Source: Enoplolaimus lenunculus (lineage: Eukaryota; Nematoda; Enoplea; Enoplida; Thoracostomopsidae). Taken from it: a stretch of DNA of 64,000 nt. Under the pieces are notes generated by a model. That model was not told the origin of the DNA and ran no database searches. It was given only the letters and a program-made list of their open reading frames with translations. Positions within the stretch are counted from its first letter, which is position 1. The number at the start of each line of letters is the position of its first letter. This document shows, one piece after another, positions 46,401-56,548 of this stretch. The stretch lies in contig JASANG010003173.1 of the NCBI GenBank assembly GCA_030248215.1, forward strand, positions 1 through 64,000, in the 5' to 3' direction. The translations under genes and the position numbers were made by a program.

Positions 46401-49015
46401 GCTGTTGTAGTTGTCGCTGCTGCTGTTGTAGTCGCAGCTGCTGTTGTAGCCGCGGCTGCCGTGGTACTTGTTGCGGCTGCTGTTGTAGTCGCAACTGCTG
46501 TTGTAGTGGTAGCTGCTGCTGTTGTAGTCGTGGCTGCCGGGGTGGTAGTCGCGGCTGCTGTTGTAGTCGCAACTGCTGTTGTAGTTGTCGCTGCTGCTGT
46601 TGTAGTCGCAGCTGCCGTGGTAGTTGTTGCGGCTGCTGTTGTAGTCGCAACTGCTGTTGTAGTGGTAGCTGCTGTTGTTGTAGTCGTGGCTGCCGTGGTA
46701 GTTGTTGCAGCTGCTGTTGTAGTCGCAATTGCTGTTGTAGTTGTCGCGGCTGCTGTTGTAGTCGCAACTGCCGTGGTAGTTGTCGCTGCTGCTATTGTAG
46801 TCGCAGCTGCCGTGGTAGTTGTTGCGGCTGCTGTTGTAGTCGCAACTGCTGTTGTAGTTGTAATTGCTGCTGTTGTAGTCGCAGCTGCCGTTGTAGTTGT
46901 CGCTGCTGCTGTTGTAGTCGCAGCTGCCGTGGTAGTTGTCGCTGCTGCTGTTGTAGTCGCGGCCGCTGTGGTAGTTGTCGCAGCTGCTGTTGTTGTCGCA
47001 GCTGCCGTGGTAGTTGTTGCGGCTGCTGTTGTAGTCGCAACTGCAGTTGTAGTTGTAGCTGCTGCTGTTGTAGTCGTGGCTGCCGGGGTGGTAGTCGCGG
47101 CTGCTGTTGTAGTCGCAACTGCTGTTGTAGTTGTCGCTGCTGCTGTTGTAGTCGCAGCTGCCGTGGTAGTTGTTGCGGCTGCTGTTGTAGTCGCAACTGC
47201 TGTTGTAGTGGTAGCTGCTGCTGTTGTAGTCGTGGCTGCCGGGGTGGTAGTCGCGGCTGCTGTTGTAGTCGCCGCTGCCGTGGTAGTTGTCGCTGCTGTT
47301 GTAGTCGCAACTGTTGTTGTAGTTGTCGCTGCTGCTGTTGTAGTTCCAGCTGCCGTGGTAGTTGTCGCTGCTGCTGTTGTAGTCGCGGCCGCTGTGGTAG
47401 TTGTCGCAGCTGCTGTTGTTGTCGCAGCTGCCGTGGTAGTTGTTGCACCTGCTGTTGTAGTCGCAGCTGCCGTTGTAGTTGTTGCGGCTGCTGTTGTAGT
47501 TGCAGCTGCCGTGGTCGTCGCTGTCGCTGTTGCTGTTGTAGTCGCAGCTACCGTGGTAGTTGTTGCTGCTGCTGTTGTAGTCACAGCTGCCGTGGTAGTT
47601 GTTGCGGCAGCTGTTGTAGTCGCAACTGCTGTTGTAGTTGTAGCTGCTGCTGTTGTAGTCGTGGCTGCCGGGGTGGTAGTCGCGGCTGCTGTTGTAGTCG
47701 CAACTGCTGTTGTAGTTGTCGCTGCTGCTGTTGTAGTCGCAGCTGCCGTGGTAGTTGTTGCGGCTGCTGTTGTAGTCGCAACTGCTGTTGTAGTTGTAGC
47801 TGCTGCTGTTGTAGTCGTGGCTGCCGGAGTGGTAGTCGCGGCTGCTGTTGTAGTCGCAACTGCCGTGGTAGTTGTCGCTGCTGCTATTGTAGTCGCAGCT
47901 GCCGTGGTAGTTGTTGCGGCTGCTGTTGTAGTCGCAACTGCCGTGGTAGTTGTCGCTGCTGCTGTTGTAGTCGCAGCTGCCGCTGTGGTAGCTGGTCGTT
48001 GCTGCTGCTGTTGTAGTCGCAGCTGCCGTGGTAGTTGTTGCGGCTGCTGTTGTAGTCGCGGCTGCCGTGGTAGTTGTTGCTGCTGCTGTTGTAGTCGCAA
48101 CTGCCGTGGTAGTTGTCGCTGCTGCTGTTGTAGTCGCGGCCGCTGTGGTAGTTGTCGCAGCTGCTGTTGTTGTCGCAGCTGCCGTGGTAGTTGTTGCACC
48201 TGCTGTTGTAGTCGCAGCTGCCGTTGTAGTTGTTGCGGCTGCTGTTGTAGTTGCAGCTGCCGTGGTCGTCGCTGTCGCTGTTGCTGTTGTAGTTGCAGCT
48301 ACCGTGGTAGTTGTTGCTGCTGCTGTTGTAGTCACAGCTGCCGTGGTAGTTGTTGCGGCAGCTGTTGTAGTCGCAACTGCTGTTGTAGTTGTAGCTGCTG
48401 CTGTTGTAGTCGTGGCTGCCGGGGTGGTAGTCGCGGCTGCTGTTGTAGTCGCAACTGCTGTTGTAGTTGTCGCTGCTGCTGTTGTAGTCGCAGCTGCCGT
48501 GGTAGTTGTTGCGGCTGCTGTTGTAGTCGCAACTGCTGTTGTAGTGGTAGCTGCTGCTGTTGTAGTCGTGGCTGCCGGGGTGGTAGTCACGGCTGCTGTT
48601 GTAGTCACAGCTGCCGTGGTAGTTGTCGCTGCTGCTGTTGTAGTCGCGGCTGCCGTGGTAGTTGTTGCTGCTGCTGTTGTAGTCGCAACTGCCGTGGTAG
48701 TTGTCGCTGCTGCTGTTGTAGTCGCGGCCGCTGTGGTAGTGGTCGTTCCTGCTGCAGTTGTAGTAGTCGTTGCTCCTGATGCAGCTATAAACAATTCCAA
48801 CTAATAATTTTAATGCAATTCGCTATATACCGAGCGTCCAAACGGTAAATCTGCCGTAAGATTGTTTCAAGCATTGCTTTAATTAACTCCGCCTGAGCGC
48901 AATCGTCTATCCTGCCGGGACACAAGCCCGTCATAATCCTCATGCACTGAAAAGACGAGTGTTGGGAACTAATCCGTCCGGCAAAACTAGCTACCAACAT
49001 TTTTAACTGTTCATT
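43417..49015 (-). CDS. Thr/Ala-rich membrane mucin 1 (frame broken at assembly-like patches)
   Basis: The C-terminus is firm: after the repeat comes a Lys/Arg/Ser-containing stalk, then the membrane span TVVVVGAVLIANVAAFGLIV, a short tail KCLKPAAITPMAV and the stop at 43417-43419. Upstream, about 5.3 kb encodes runs of Thr and Ala (TTTAAATTTTAAA, about 39-base units), a typical O-glycosylated mucin stalk by composition. The exon at 48790-49015 follows a good acceptor and adds a non-repeat domain with Cys (SSFQCMRIMTGLCPGR, DDCAQAELIKAML). Its join to the repeat is uncertain because the likely donor and acceptors do not agree in phase. The Thr/Ala frame shifts at 44690-44965, 46180-46330 and near 47990, each time at sequence foreign to the repeat, so these look like consensus errors. 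53739-53864 probably supplies the signal peptide. A type I surface mucin is the best reading. Confidence 0.7.
43640..48775. repeat. Mucin 1 coding minisatellite (codon-triplet array)
   Basis: Tandem units such as GCTGCTGTTGTAGTCGCAGC (forward strand) with GCCGTGGTAGTTGTTGCG. Units are multiples of three, so several frames on both strands stay open. Minus-frame shadows read DYNSS or LRLQQQ and plus frames read VVVAAA. A block of at least 450 bases around 47330-47980 recurs 751 bases further on (around 48110-48560) almost unchanged. Confidence 0.92.
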
Positions 49016-52000
49016 CTACAAATCATGTTCATGCTAGGCGGCTACCAGTATACGGGAAAATTCGACGTGCAAACTTTTGTTATTTTAATGTGCGAACTCT
49101 ACTACCAGTAGACAACAAAGCCCTGCTTCTGGCTTTTTCCTTTCACAGATCAACAATGATATTGCTTGCTTGTGTGAACTTTGTTTGATTGAGATATTTG
49201 AACGTAAGCTTTATATGCTTGATGATTTTGGATAAAATAAAATCTGTCCATAAACATGATTTCTATTCAGTGATTTCGTACTGTAAAGCAACGACTAGCG
49301 GAAATTCAAATTACCGCGAGGGTTCGTATTCTCAAATGTGTTTTGCACCTATCACCAGTTGATAAGTTTTGTAACCTTCGAACCAGTGAATGCTGAGACT
49401 GAAAATTTCTCACAATATTTACATTTGTTTTGCTCTACACCTGTACCAATTGTGAGTTCAACAACTGCAATCGTTAGCGAGTTTGAAAACCTATTACTAA
49501 CTGATGACAGTTGCTATACGCATTTGAGAATACGGGCCGAGATCTCGAAACATATTTTTGGTTAAACACTGTCTACACTCTAATAATCAATGCAATAGAC
49601 TGTTGTAAATACGAATTTTATAGGGTCCTTATGGATACAATCGAACCTGCTAAGCCATTGAATATTTCTAATCGTGGGCGAAAAAACTTAACGAAAATAT
49701 TCACTTTTGATCCTTGTGAGCAAGTAATTGATGAATCGTTCACGCTCAGCAAGAATCGCTGTGGTAATAGTAATCGACTTTATGTTGTTTACTTTACACT
49801 CAGCTTAATATTGCCAAAACTATTTTAACACTCCGTCTCATAAAAACCAGTAATCTAGCGGTCACATTATGGCCGCACTGGAATCTAATTTAGCTATTTC
49901 TAGGTGCAATCTAAATGACGGTCCATGATTATAAACGATGCGAACGCGTTGGAGGAACGACCTGGCATCTTTGTTGCACCGTGCAATGATCACTGATCGT
50001 TTAAGACTGCGTGTGAGTCCACGGATTGGCGACCTGAAGAATCAGCTTTGTTTGGACCGCAGACTATTGAACAACGCTGCAGTTAAACAAGCGTTTGAAG
50101 ACAGCGTTAACAACTTTCGCACTAAACTCTGTGTTGACTACATTAGGTGTCAACCTATTTTGGTCTAAAGTTTACATGCGGAATGAAAAGGGAACGCTTG
50201 CAATATCTCGAACAAAACATCATCGCAATACGCACTGAATTTTGTCAAGTGCTCCGAGTTAATAGGGTATCGTGCTAACTTGATAAATCGCAATGTTCAT
50301 CGTGATGATAAACGCCAAGCCGCTAAATGAATTTGTGTGTCTGTCATAGCCGTCTGAGAAGCCTGATGGAGCAATGTAGATACATCAGTCGCACAAGCAG
50401 CTGCTGATGGGGACATTAAAACACTATTCTAGTTTGTGAAATCAGACAAAAGAAAACAAAATGAGCAACGGTAATAAAAGCTAAATCGCCACCGGTATAA
50501 CAGCATTGCGAACCGAAAAGGTTCTGGGAAAAGCTGAATTGACACAAAAGTTCGCTCCAGCGGTTCATATTAGTCGGTTAACAACTTCTAAAACAGTTGA
50601 TACGCACAACTCAGCAGATTTATCTTTCAATATTAATTAACTCTGTCGCTAAATTGGGTTCTTTGTGGAAGCCATCCGATACAGTCGAAGAATGAAGTGA
50701 ACTGTTTCCGATTGGTCATCTAATCTGAAACCTGGATTGCACATATGACATCGCTTAAGCGGCGGAAAGAATGGTGATAGGTTGGGCGGAAATGTCTACA
50801 GTTACACAGGCTTCCGTATACGAGGCATGCATTCGCAGCATCTTATAATCTACGGATGCCAATCATGGCTACTAAACGGCAACCGACCGTAGAAAGCTGG
50901 AGTCGTTCGAACACCGTTGGCGCTCGAGTGTGCGAATACGTTACCAGGACCGTATAACCAGCGCTTTTGGCTTAGCTCGTTTGGGAATACATGCCCTATT
51001 GGAGTGTTCATAAATAGATGCATGTTTTTGACCAGGTCTCGTTTTGTGTCTAAATAAAAATCGACAATGCCAAATTCTATTTGCCGACCCCGAAAGAGAC
51101 TGGAATCGACCCAATGTGGGTGGTCTTAAAACCTGGGCACAGCTAAAAACATTTTTTGGAACATGAAAAACCGAATGTTTGGAAATTGTTAGCACTAACA
51201 TACATAAAATACACAAACGCCAACCAAATTTGAATAACGAATAAACCTGGTAAAGCTTATAGTTTACGAACATCTCGGTGACAGATATTTTCTCTTTTAA
51301 TCTGTGCGTGTTTGCATTGTTGTAATTTCGACGGCCATACAATTATGCTTTTCCCTTGTGGAATAAATTAATTTCCGCATCCCTCAGTTGTAGCAGGGTA
51401 AAGCTTAAATGATCTAAACTTTTCAGGCTCGGGCAATCTATCTATCATGCGTTTGGAAAAATGTACGAAATATCAAAAAACGAAGAAACATTGTAAGGAA
51501 AAGAATATTTATTAGACAATAAAATGTTATATGTTAGGTATAAGAAGAAAGAATATTATAAAGGAAAATTATTATAGGTTTAAAATGTTATACGTAGCGG
51601 TTGTGGTCTATAGTAATAACAAATTTGCAAGCTAAACGAACGAGAAGCCAAAAGCAATTTTAGTGCTTCGACACAAATTTTTGGTTTTAGTTCCTGTTGC
51701 CTGGCTTAGGTCTAGGCGTCCTATTGGATTCGCAGTCCTGTTTATAAGCCTGCCCCGCTTTCTGGTGTGACTGCAAAAGAACGGTTAAATTTTAGACTAC
51801 ATTTTTTTGCTTTGGTGTAGGCGTAGTCTTACGCTTAAGCTTAGGTCTACACTTTTTCAACGCTTAGACCTACATTAAGGTTTAATATGCTTTATTTGCC
51901 AGTCAGGCGCTTAAAGTAACATAGTGACCTCCGTTGCGCTTATCAACCGTTCTAACCAAAGATTACTGACTTGAATAGTAAGGTAAATTAGGCACACTAT

Positions 52001-52496
52001 CTCATAGAAGTTAAGCATAACGATACGTGGTGCTGGTGCAATATGCTTTCGAAGTATTGCGTACTTCTTTTTAGCGATTTTTAGGCAGGCGAGTTTTGGA
52101 AAAAATATGAACTATTTAACTTTGGGGTTTAATTTGTATGTAGACGCTACTTTTGCAAGCGTTTTGCTGGTGTCATCATTACAACAGTGATACTTTTCAA
52201 AATATGCCATTGGAACACTATTTCACAAAGCGATATGTATGAGAAGTACTGTAACGGATTTTTGAACAAACGACAATTTAAAAGGGTAAGATTTTAGACG
52301 TGGATACACCGGTTAATTTCTTATCGGTCGACGTGGAAGATTTTACGAAGGACTTGTAAAAAATTAAAACTATTACGCAGCCTACAGTGAAATTTTTTTC
52401 TTACAGTACTTAAAAATGAAATTCGTTATTTTCGAGTACTAAAACAGATTTTTTTATTTTCAACACATCAAGTTGGGTAATTTAAATTACTGTTTT
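49016..52496. other. Probable large intron of mucin 1; no exon confirmed
   Basis: Open frames of 66-133 codons occur on both strands (for example 50941-51342 minus and 49938-50168 plus), without recognised domains. Reverse CCTAAG-MITE remnants lie at 51700-51910, ending CGCTTAAAGTAACATAG. Confidence 0.4.
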
Positions 52497-52819
52497 AGGG
52501 TTGCGCTGTACGGACGGCACCGCAAGGCGAGGGACGGCACCGCACGGTGAGGGACGGCACCGCACGGTGAGGGACGGCACCGCACGGTGAGGGACGGCAC
52601 AGCACGGTGAGGGACGGCACCGCACGGTGAGGGACGGCACCGCACGGTGAGGGACGGCACCGCACGGTGAGGGACGGTACCGCACGGTGAGGGACGGCAC
52701 CGCATGGTGAGGGACGGCACCGCACGGTGAGGGACGGCACCGCACGGTGAGGGACGGCACCGCACGGTGAGGGACGGCACCGGGCGGCGCCGCACGTCAA
52801 AAAAGTATTGCGCAGCCCT
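52497..52819. repeat. 14 copies of a 20-bp minisatellite inside an inverted-repeat element
   Basis: The unit GAGGGACGGCACCGCACGGT repeats from about 52511 to 52790 with only single-base variants. Ends AGGGTTGCGC and GCGCAGCCCT are inverted copies. Because 20 is not a multiple of 3, three minus frames read the same 20-residue pattern (AVPSLTVRCRPSPCG...), which is an artefact, not a gene. Confidence 0.92.
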
Positions 52820-53529
52820 TACGCTTATCACTCGTTTTTCAAATTACATTTTCAGTTTAAACGCCCCGAGTTATACAAGCATAGTTTGCTCTTACCAACA
52901 AGTAGTAAATTTTATGGGTACAGCGCATCTACAGTAGTCTGTCTCAGTCCATGAAGAAATTGCCAAACTGCAAGTAAAGGTTGTATGCATAATTATTTAG
53001 GAATCGGCACAACAAAATATTGCTGTTTTGCTTTTTCATAGTCTTTTTAAAATGATTTCTCTATTAAATAAATTGTCGATAATTAACCTGTTGATATCCG
53101 CATCGCATCCCAAGGTTGTTTTAAAAATGGCACTTTACAATTTTTTGTTTAAATCATTTCCGCAATTATTTTAATAACGTGAAATTGTTCAAACACAGTA
53201 TATAACTGGAAAATTGGTTTCATGAACCACTCTACTTTCAACATTTTCTTTTGTCTGACATTTAATTTCAATTATGTTTCGAACCATCAGGCTCTCGGTA
53301 CCGAAACGTTGCCACTGGTGTCTAAGTTCAAATATGTAACAATTGTCAAATTCCAGCCGTTTTTGAGTAAACGCCGGCGGCGGAAAACCAAAAAAGCCAA
53401 AAAAATTTGGCATGCGCCCACTTTAGGTTTTTAATATCACTTCCCCTGGCATTTACACAGGAAGTACCGCAAAAGCAAAATTGTTTTCATACAGAAGCTA
53501 AATGTTAGCTAGGAAAAGCAGCACTGTAG
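52820..53529. other. No gene recognised
   Basis: AT-rich intronic or intergenic sequence. Overlapping 70-74 codon frames at 53189-53434 lack splice or domain support. Confidence 0.4.
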
Positions 53530-53715
53530 CAGTAGTATAAGCATATTCCTAAGCCTAAAATAAGCCTAAGCCTAAGCGTAAGAATAAGCTTATACCTATA
53601 CCTAAGCCGGAGCCTAAGCCTATGCAAAATATAATTCAATGAAACTCAAGCTTACACTGTTGAATTCCTGCACAAAAACGTTCCGCCCCTGATCTTTTTA
53701 CATGAGCCGGTTTTT
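53530..53715. repeat. Diverged CCTAAG MITE
   Basis: GCATATTCCTAAGCCTAAAA and further units, then CCGCCCCTGATCTTTTTACA and TGAGCCGG, matching the right-hand part seen at 10050-10080. Left end degraded. Confidence 0.6.
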
Positions 53716-53738
53716 GTAAAAATGTAGTCAAAACTTAC

Positions 53739-53864
53739 TGTACGGTTGGGAAGAAATGTAGTATCTTTATAGAACAATGAGAATTTAAACTCACCAATTA
53801 AGCATGTAACCATTACTCCCACTGTAAGTATTGAAGACAATTTTGTTGATTTTAACGTATACAT
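53739..53864 (-). CDS. Signal-peptide exon plus a 26-base exon, probable 5' end of mucin 1
   Basis: 53795-53864 begins with ATG and encodes a basic start and hydrophobic core (LSSILTVGVMVTCLIG), ending at a strong donor GTGAGT in phase 1. 53739-53764 follows an AAAG acceptor and ends before GTAAGT. It reads DTTFLPNRT in the matching phase and leaves phase 0, which fits the Cys exon starting at 49015. The lectin gene has the same layout (signal exon, then a tiny linker exon). The link to mucin 1 is inferred from strand, order and phase only. Confidence 0.5.
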
Positions 53865-54037
53865 TGCTGTTAATTATTAGTTAAACTTTATAATTAATGA
53901 AATAAGAGTTTTTTGTTAAAGTTTTTAAATTATTTTTTCAGATTTACTCTATTATAATACCGCAATATAGATACTTATATACGGTGGCTACGTTTTTTAT
54001 GATTTTAGTGCGTTCAGCGTTGTTAACATAACAGCTA

Positions 54038-54468
54038 TGACGAGAGGCGAAGGTACGGAATCTGTACCCCCCTAGGAATTTAACAGAAAGTGGCCTATTC
54101 TATAGATCTCGACGAGCTGACTTCAATGGTACCACTTTTATGGTTGCATGAGCAACGGTTCAAAAGTTATGGCCCTCGAAATTATAGTGCAAACACACAC
54201 GCACACCGGAAGAGGAAGTATCTATTATTCACACGTTCGTAAAGTAGAAACTTCACCACGTTTATTCGTTTAAGACATTTGGTTGGCGTTTGAACATGTT
54301 TTATATAGTTAAAAGTTGAAGTTTGAAGGACCCTAACTTTGAAACCGGGCACCCTGGCCTTAATAATGATACCACTGAAGTCAGCGCGTCGAAATCTCAA
54401 AAATAAACTGTTTTTAATTAAATTCCTATGGGGGTCCATACTCCGTACCTCCGCCATGACGTCAAGTT
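54038..54468. mobile_element. Foldback MITE with arms over 100 bases
   Basis: The left arm GGCGAAGGTACGGAATCTGT and CCTAGGAATTTAA pairs with the right arm TTAAATTCCTATGGGGGTCC and CCGTACCTCCGCC. Further in, GAGCTGACTTCAATGGTACC pairs with GATACCACTGAAGTCAGC. A partial relative lies at 22520-22560. No coding capacity. Confidence 0.78.
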
Positions 54469-54472
54469 TTAA

Positions 54473-56344
54473 TTTTTGACCTAGAAAAAACCTGTATATA
54501 AAACGTAATAATTACAAGCACGTGCGGTTTGACAGCTTCAAATACGTTTTTGAGATCATGGCAATTTCAGTATTCTAACAGATGTGATGCTTAGCACACC
54601 TAAATTGAATAAAAAATCAATTTAGTGAAAAATGCAAACATAATGCTGCGATTAGTAGAACTTTTGAATCTACAGACGTGAGCAATGCATTAATGCAATC
54701 GCATCGAGTTCTGTTGCTATCCGCGTCACCTTGGTTTCAAATATCGAAATAATTGTTTATATTCAGTTAAATATTATTGTATTTTGTAATTCTCATTTTT
54801 GTACTTAGCAACAAATTTATTTTTGCGCAATAAATATTTTGTTTATCAGCAGTTATTAATTTGTTTAGCCATCCAGATACTACTCCAAATAGGTATTTTA
54901 AAGCTGATTAAATATCAATGAATTTATGTCCATTTAGAATGGTGTATTTTCAAATTATGTAACTAATCAGAATTACTAAAAGGCATAGAACCAGTTTCAG
55001 AACCGGCAGGGGTTGGGGCTTTCTTTAAACTTTATAGGTTTGTACCCTACAACGTTGAAGGAGATCTAAAATACTCGGTGGGGTATCCGAGGTTAGCCAG
55101 GTCTACCTAGTATAGCCGTGAGTGTTAAGGACACCTCCCGAAATTACAATTTTTGCAAAAGTTGCGACACGTTTGACACTGAATTTATTCGCATAGTGAA
55201 CTAAATTCGCTCATGCGTTGAGTTTGCATATCTTGCGCTATAATAGCTAAACAGTACATAATTTAGGTAAAGTTTGATGACAAAATATTTATATGTTCAA
55301 AATTGGTGAAGAATTTTTTAATATTTAGCAACCTGGTACTCATTATGAGCTTGTAGTGTCATTGAAGCAATTAAAAACCACGACAACGGTAGAACAGTGA
55401 AGAACAACAAGCGAGCGGAGCGAGCGAAAAGCCTGAAGCATTTCAAAAGTACGGTAATTTTCGTTTGAACTGGTTTAAGGTGTCGGCCCATAGAGGCGGC
55501 TGCTTTGGTCCTTCATAAAACTGTTCGTCTTGACTAGTACTCATTTGTGTTATAAAAAGTGTTCAGTTTTACAATGTAAAATTGGAAAACTGTGAAATTT
55601 TCTGATATCCTCATTGCACAACGTTTGACAGTTTAAATATATATTTGCAATATCGCGTAAGAAGTTCGTTTTATTGCCGCAATTTTACCCGACTAATTCG
55701 GCATTAAGTACTGTTCTGGCTCAATTTACTTTGTTCGTTTTCATGATCAAAGCTAAAGATCCAGGAGCTTAAATTTTACATGTTAATGGTTTAAAGTTTA
55801 TGCCATAGGTCTCCAATATATTTGCAGTTTAAAGAGGATAAGTATACACTCAAAACGGCCAATGTTACTTTTAAGGGCGTCCCGTGGTTCCGCGAGAAAG
55901 CAAGACGCAGGAATGCAAGCGGAAAACTGCAAAATGTGACAGACTTGTTTCACGGTAAATGGGAAAATGGGACAGCGGCAAATTGTCAATGGAAAAACAG
56001 CGAGTCTAAAAACGAACTTTCATTAAATTAACCGTGCGGTGTTCTTATATTTCGAAATTCGTTTTTTGAACAAATGGTTATATTAATGCAGTTTCGCAAC
56101 GCTTTTTTGATGTTCGATATTTAACGTTGAAAAATCACATACGGAACGTTTATTTATACAAAATACACGTATATCAATACCCTTTATATCAATATTTAAA
56201 ATACACAGAAAAAACTGGTTAGACCTATTTGTACCTGATTCATTTTCTATTTTTTTTGACTGGACCCACAATTTAAGCAAGCACTAAAACGTACACACCA
56301 ATCAGACATCAAGCTCGTTATATTATTTAAAAACAAAAAAAGAA
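54473..56344. other. Intergenic between the two mucins
   Basis: No exon supported. 55405-55440 (AAGCGAGCGGAGCGAGCGAA) repeats a motif of 40860-40890 and starts a repeat of unknown type. Confidence 0.45.
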
Positions 56345-56522
56345 CAATGTAAATTCCAATGAGTTGATTAATCAACTCAGGAGGAGAACTCACTCTGAGC
56401 TGTTCTAATTCCGGGTGAGTTGATTTAGAGTTCAATCAATTCAGAATTCTGAGTTCTGAAAGACCAAGGTCAGAGTTCAGACTTCTGAGTAGATTAAATA
56501 AAACTCACTGAAAATTACAGGG
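56345..56522. mobile_element. MITE of the GAGTTGATT family in the mucin 2 3' region
   Basis: TGTAAATTCCAATGAGTTGA at the left and GAAAATTACA at the right, with the GAGTTGATTAATCAACTCA palindrome and GAAAGACC motifs shared with 10605-10855. It starts 27 bases beyond the mucin 2 stop, so it likely lies in the 3' untranslated region. Confidence 0.65.
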
Positions 56523-56548
56523 AAGGTATTAAAATAAACACATATTAC

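Noticed and set aside
43622-48804. Plus-strand Val/Ala-rich proteins of 258-847 residues over the mucin 1 array
   Set aside because: They are the antisense of triplet repeats. They have no signal, domain or end structure, while the minus frame ends in a proper stalk, membrane span and tail.
50941-51342. A 133-codon minus-strand gene
   Set aside because: No recognisable domain, no supporting splice context in the expected phase for mucin 1, and a composition typical of chance frames.
52482-52831. Three overlapping minus-strand Pro/Arg-rich proteins
   Set aside because: Created by a 20-bp tandem repeat that reads alike in all three frames; no start context, splice sites or domain.
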